Source: Alysiella filiformis (GTDB lineage: Bacteria > Pseudomonadota > Gammaproteobacteria > Burkholderiales > Neisseriaceae). From it: a stretch of 64,000 bases of DNA. This document shows positions 60,291 to 64,000 of this stretch, in pieces. The first letter of the stretch is position 1, and each line of letters starts with the position of its first letter. The translations under genes were made by a program, and so were the position numbers. The notes under the pieces were generated by a model. The model made no database searches, had not been told where the DNA came from, and saw only the letters and a list, made by a program, of their open reading frames with translations. The stretch is taken from positions 1,622,357 through 1,686,356 of the forward strand of contig NZ_CP059564.1 of assembly GCF_014054525.1 (NCBI RefSeq), written 5' to 3'.

Positions 60291-61793
60291 TTACACATCA
60301 TCTTCACGCGGTTTGATGAATTTCAAAAACAACACCAAAGACACAAAACCGCTTATCACACCCACCCACACCGATAAATCATAAGGCAGGTTGAAACCGA
60401 TTTTCGCGTTCAAAATAAAGGCGTTGCACACCATCGTCATGAACACGGCAGGAATGGTTGCCACCCAATGATTTTTGCGCGTGCTGTACAAATAAGCCGC
60501 CACCACCCACAGCGTAATCATTGCCGTGGTTTGGTTTGCCCAACTGAAATAACGCCACAAAATCTGAAAATCAATTTTGGAAATGATGAAACCCACCACA
60601 AACAAAGGCACAGAAATCATCAAACGTTTGTCCAAACTTTTTTGTTCCATGTTCAGCCATTCGGCAATCATCAAACGCGCGGCACGGAAAGCGGTGTCGC
60701 CCGAAGTAATCGGCAAAATCACCACACCCAAAACCGCCAAAATGCCACCAAACAAGCCCAACATGCCCACAGCCGAATCGTAAACCACTTTGGAAGGCGT
60801 ACCCAACAAAGCCTCTTGGAAACTGGCGGTGCTGTCGTAGAAACTCAATCCCACCATACACCAAATCAAGGCGATAATCCCTTCGGCAATCATTGCGCCA
60901 TAAAAAATGAAACGCCCTTCTTTTTCGTTTTCAGAGCAACGTGCCATCAAAGGCGTTTGCGTGGCGTGGAAACCTGAAATCGCGCCACAGGTAATGGTTA
61001 CAAACAATAAGGGGAAAATGGGTGCGTCTTTGGGGTGCAGATTTTTGAAAAATTCAACAATGCCCACTTCCGACAAATTCAAAGTGCGGAAAAAGGGAAT
61101 GTCGTTTACCACCAAGCCGTAGAACATGCCGCACGTCATAAACAGCAGCAAACCGCCAAAAATGGGGTAAATGCGACCGATGATTTTGTCAATCGGCACA
61201 AGTGTGGCAATGATGTAGTACACGAAAATGATGACCGTCCAAATCACCAAAATATTGGCTTTGCTGGCTGAAACGCCTGCCTCATCGTTTACTGCTGCCG
61301 CGCCCACCGAACCTGCCGTCATCAAATCGGACGTGATGTTGGTCAGCAAAGACGCTGGGCTTGCCACAAACACCACGCCCACCAACACCAGCAACACCAC
61401 CGACAACACATTCATAAAATGTTTAAATGAATTGCCCAAATACTTGCCTGCCAAATAGGGCACGTTTGCGCCACCATTGCGTATGCTCAACATGCCTGTT
61501 AAATAATCTTGTACCGCGCCTGCAAAAATGCACGCAAACACAATCCACAACATCGCCACAGGCCCATACAATGCACCCAAAATGGGACCGAAAATGGGAC
61601 CTGTTCCCGCAATGTTCAGCAACTGAATCAGCCACACGCGCTTTTTGGACATCGGCACATAGTCCACGCCATCGGTCATGGAATAGGCTGGTGTTTGACG
61701 CTCGGGGCGAATCACGAAAATTTTTTCAATGACTTTGCTGTAAAAAAAGTAGCCCAACAACAGCAAAGCCACACAAATGAGAAACCACATCAT
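60291..61793 (-). CDS. cstA: CstA-family carbon starvation transporter (short form)
   Basis: A 500-residue inner-membrane protein with about thirteen helices. Family motifs: YFFYSKVIEKIF, RPERQTPAYSMTDGVDYVPM, LLNIAGTGPIFGPILGALYG, the FSGFHATQ-like ISGFHATQTPLMARC, and QTTAMITLWVVAAYL. CstA/BtsT-type proteins import pyruvate or peptides. The short form lacks the C-terminal extension of E. coli CstA. The following gene encodes a 65-residue protein, which sits where YbdD-type partners usually lie. Pyruvate import would fit the pyruvate dehydrogenase genes nearby. Confidence 0.92.
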   Translation of the reverse strand: MMWFLICVALLLLGYFFYSKVIEKIFVIRPERQTPAYSMTDGVDYVPMSKKRVWLIQLLNIAGTGPIFGPILGALYGPVAMLWIVFACIFAGAVQDYLTGMLSIRNGGANVPYLAGKYLGNSFKHFMNVLSVVLLVLVGVVFVASPASLLTNITSDLMTAGSVGAAAVNDEAGVSASKANILVIWTVIIFVYYIIATLVPIDKIIGRIYPIFGGLLLFMTCGMFYGLVVNDIPFFRTLNLSEVGIVEFFKNLHPKDAPIFPLLFVTITCGAISGFHATQTPLMARCSENEKEGRFIFYGAMIAEGIIALIWCMVGLSFYDSTASFQEALLGTPSKVVYDSAVGMLGLFGGILAVLGVVILPITSGDTAFRAARLMIAEWLNMEQKSLDKRLMISVPLFVVGFIISKIDFQILWRYFSWANQTTAMITLWVVAAYLYSTRKNHWVATIPAVFMTMVCNAFILNAKIGFNLPYDLSVWVGVISGFVSLVLFLKFIKPREDDV

Positions 61794-61805
61794 TTTGAAA
61801 ATCCT

Positions 61806-62003
61806 TTAATTTTTGTTTTCTGGGGAATGGGCTTGCGTTTCAGGCAGCCTGCGGTCAATGCGTTTGCCGTTTTCGTCAAATTGAATTTTCGGCACGCAAC
61901 TGCGACAACCGCCCTGTTCCACGCCCATGTCTTTACAAAGCTGGTCGTAGCTGTTGAGCAATTTGCGCCAAAAGCCGATTTTTTCGGGTTCGGGTTCGGA
62001 CAC
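61806..62003 (-). CDS. Small cysteine-containing protein upstream of cstA, GTG start
   Basis: A 65-residue protein beginning at GTG (62003), chosen because AAGGAG lies just upstream; ATG-like starts further up give an unlikely N-terminus. Sequence features: EKIGFWRKLLNSYDQLCKDM, then GVEQGGCRSCVPKIQFDENG, with a CxxC pair. The family occurs in Neisseria as far as I recall but has no known role. It lies 12 bases upstream of the cstA ATG on the same strand, so co-translation is likely. Its relation to YbdD (DUF466) is only positional. Confidence 0.72.
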   Translation of the reverse strand: MSEPEPEKIGFWRKLLNSYDQLCKDMGVEQGGCRSCVPKIQFDENGKRIDRRLPETQAHSPENKN

Positions 62004-62234
62004 GGTATTCTCCTTGCGCTTTGAGTTGAAGGGATAAATTGTCAAAGATTTTACAAAAATTAAAACAATCACGCAAACCCTTAACGCGATTTATTGTGTA
62101 AAAACCACAAAACACCAGCACATCATCTCATTAAAAATAAATCAAAAATGCTTTTTCAGGCTGCCTGAACAGCCACATCATTGCCAACAGCACGTTGAAT
62201 CCAAGCAATTTTTACTTTTATTGAAACAAAAAAA

Positions 62235-62270
62235 TGTTAAAATTTAAAACCCCAGTTAAATTGGGGGTTT
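62235..62270 (+). promoter_or_regulatory. Extended -10 promoter and GC hairpin upstream of the binding-protein gene
   Basis: TGTTAAAAT (62235-62243) is an extended -10. Just after it AAACCCC (62247-62253) can pair with GGGGTTT (62264-62270), a stem in the leader 47 bases before the ATG and not followed by a T run. The gap 62004-62316 also holds a palindromic DUS (62155-62169) and otherwise nothing recognisable. Confidence 0.4.
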
Positions 62271-62316
62271 AGTTGATTAAAACGTTTAAACTCAAATCAT
62301 TCATGAAAGATGGATT

Positions 62317-63126
62317 ATGACCAAAAATATTTTCTTATCATCTATTTTGGCATTATGCTTGGCAGCCTGCGGTGGCGAAAAAGCCCAAGAAAACACCCAG
62401 CCCAGCCCAGCAGCCCCAGCCAGCACATCGGGTAAAGTGATTAAAGTGGCACTTGACCCCTTATACCCCCCATTTGTGCAGCAAACGCCAAAAGGTTTGG
62501 AAGGCTTTGATGTGGACGTATTGCAAGCGATTGCCGACAAATCAGGCTTGCAAATGTCGTTTGACCCTTACCCTTGGGAAGGCTTGTTTGAACGCTTGAA
62601 CACGGGCGAAGTGGACATTGTGGCAGGTGGCATTACCGTTTCTGAAAGCCGCAAACCAAATATGGATTTTTCAGACAGCTACAATGAAATTTCAACCGTA
62701 TTGTTGGTGGGTAAAGATTCCCATATTGATACATTTGAACAAATGCGTGGCAAAAAAGTGGCTTATCAATTAAACACTTCTGCCGAAGCCACATTGCAAA
62801 AATTGCAAGGTTCAGGCGAATTGGCAAAAGATTTGGGCAGCAACAGTGCATGGGAAACCGTTAAGCGTGTTTTGGCAAATGATGCATCCAAAGTAGATGC
62901 CACCATTGGCGATTCCAGCCCATTGGAATACTATGCCAAACAATATGCCGACACAGGTTTGAAAGTCATCTACAACCCCAATTTACCCAAAGAAACCAAT
63001 GCTTTTGCCGTTAAAAAAGGCAACACCGAATTGGTGGACAAACTGAACAAAGGTTTGGCTGCCATCAAATCAGACGGCACTTACGACAAAATCAAAGAAA
63101 AATGGTTGGGCAAAACCCCCCAATAA
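62317..63126 (+). CDS. Amino-acid ABC transporter substrate-binding lipoprotein (SBP family 3)
   Basis: A 269-residue protein. The lipoprotein signal ends in LCLAAC (cysteine 18), followed by a Pro/Ala linker and the SBP_bac_3 domain: VIKVALDPLYPPFVQQTPKG, LEGFDVDVLQAIADKSGLQM, TGEVDIVAGGITVSESRK. It binds a polar amino acid in the periplasm. No permease or ATPase gene lies beside it, so it must work with components encoded elsewhere. A strong terminator follows. Ligand not predictable. Confidence 0.92.
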   Translation: MTKNIFLSSILALCLAACGGEKAQENTQPSPAAPASTSGKVIKVALDPLYPPFVQQTPKGLEGFDVDVLQAIADKSGLQMSFDPYPWEGLFERLNTGEVDIVAGGITVSESRKPNMDFSDSYNEISTVLLVGKDSHIDTFEQMRGKKVAYQLNTSAEATLQKLQGSGELAKDLGSNSAWETVKRVLANDASKVDATIGDSSPLEYYAKQYADTGLKVIYNPNLPKETNAFAVKKGNTELVDKLNKGLAAIKSDGTYDKIKEKWLGKTPQ

Positions 63127-63142
63127 TCGCATTGCAATATTG

Positions 63143-63190
63143 CTTTTCAGGCAGCCGAAAAACGCTTTTTTGGCTGCCTGAAAAGTTTTT
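63143..63190 (+). terminator. Intrinsic terminator (DUS stem) after the binding-protein gene
   Basis: CTTTTCAGGCAGCC (63143-63156) pairs with GGCTGCCTGAAAAG (63172-63185), followed by TTTTTG. Confidence 0.82.
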
Positions 63191-63270
63191 GAAACAGACA
63201 CAAATTTAATGTGCAAAATTGTGTTAATTTGTGCCATAATTCGCAAGGCGGCTTGTTTCAGGCAGCCTGA

Positions 63271-64000
<730 letters not shown>

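Noticed and set aside
62247-62270. Leader hairpin considered as a riboswitch
   Set aside because: A single 7-base stem with no conserved aptamer features.

Overview
The window is a piece of a Neisseriaceae chromosome. The strongest sign is a very abundant 12-15 base DNA uptake sequence (DUS), TTCAGGCTGCCTGAA. It contains AGGCTGCCTGAA (the simDUS dialect) on one strand and AGGCAGCCTGAA (the kingDUS dialect) on the other. Gene content agrees: a p64k-type dihydrolipoamide dehydrogenase with its own lipoyl domain, monomeric isocitrate dehydrogenase, dRS3-type repeats, and a beta-proteobacterial housekeeping set. The Simonsiella / Alysiella / Kingella / Conchiformibius branch fits best; the genus cannot be settled from this window. 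No rRNA, tRNA or CRISPR array was seen.

Layout. 1-12 kb: nfsA (cut by the window edge), a small membrane protein, holA-lptE, a LysR regulator divergent from a DUF485/actP acetate-symporter pair, a degenerate-LytM (NlpD-like) lipoprotein, fxsA, lpdA, a CpoB/YbgF-like lipoprotein, an O-methyltransferase and a DUF3460 protein. 12-13 kb: an IS630-family element with a probable -1 frameshift. 13-30 kb: a phospholipase-D-family lipoprotein, trpD, acnB, a transporter-trehalase operon behind a LacI-type operator, a bestrophin, an AT-rich orphan, sdaA, a SleB-like hydrolase, a DUF945 protein, erpA, rdgB and argA. 30-42 kb: a zinc-ribbon protein, prmA, rpsT, a MORN-like lipoprotein, a two-gene RavA/ViaA-like system with unusual extra domains, mfd and ackA. 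42-49 kb: aceF and aceE, separated by four small genes that include a VapBC-type toxin-antitoxin pair. 49-64 kb: an FMN reductase, an acyl-CoA dehydrogenase, an AhpD-like protein, mscL, yajC-secD-secF, recB, recO, cstA, an orphan amino-acid binding lipoprotein and icd (cut by the window end).

Metabolism hangs together around acetyl-CoA and the TCA cycle: pyruvate dehydrogenase (aceE, aceF, lpdA), acetate kinase, acetate uptake (actP), serine deamination to pyruvate (sdaA), pyruvate/peptide uptake (cstA), aconitase and isocitrate dehydrogenase.

Intergenic DNA is packed with small repeats. These are inverted DUS pairs acting as terminators, a MITE-like family ending in TGAAACCTTTGCAAAAC, two composite dRS3 units, a second MITE ending in TAGGGGCTAATGACAATT, a GGGTGCAACTTGTTGCACC hairpin element, and a CCCTCTCCC/GGGAGAGGG family. 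One CCCTCTCCC copy is inserted in frame inside mfd. The best candidate for something undescribed is the pair at 34.2-37.4 kb: a MoxR/RavA-type AAA+ ATPase carrying a C-terminal lipoyl-like domain, next to a ViaA-like VWA protein carrying an N-terminal LRAT/permuted-papain-like domain.
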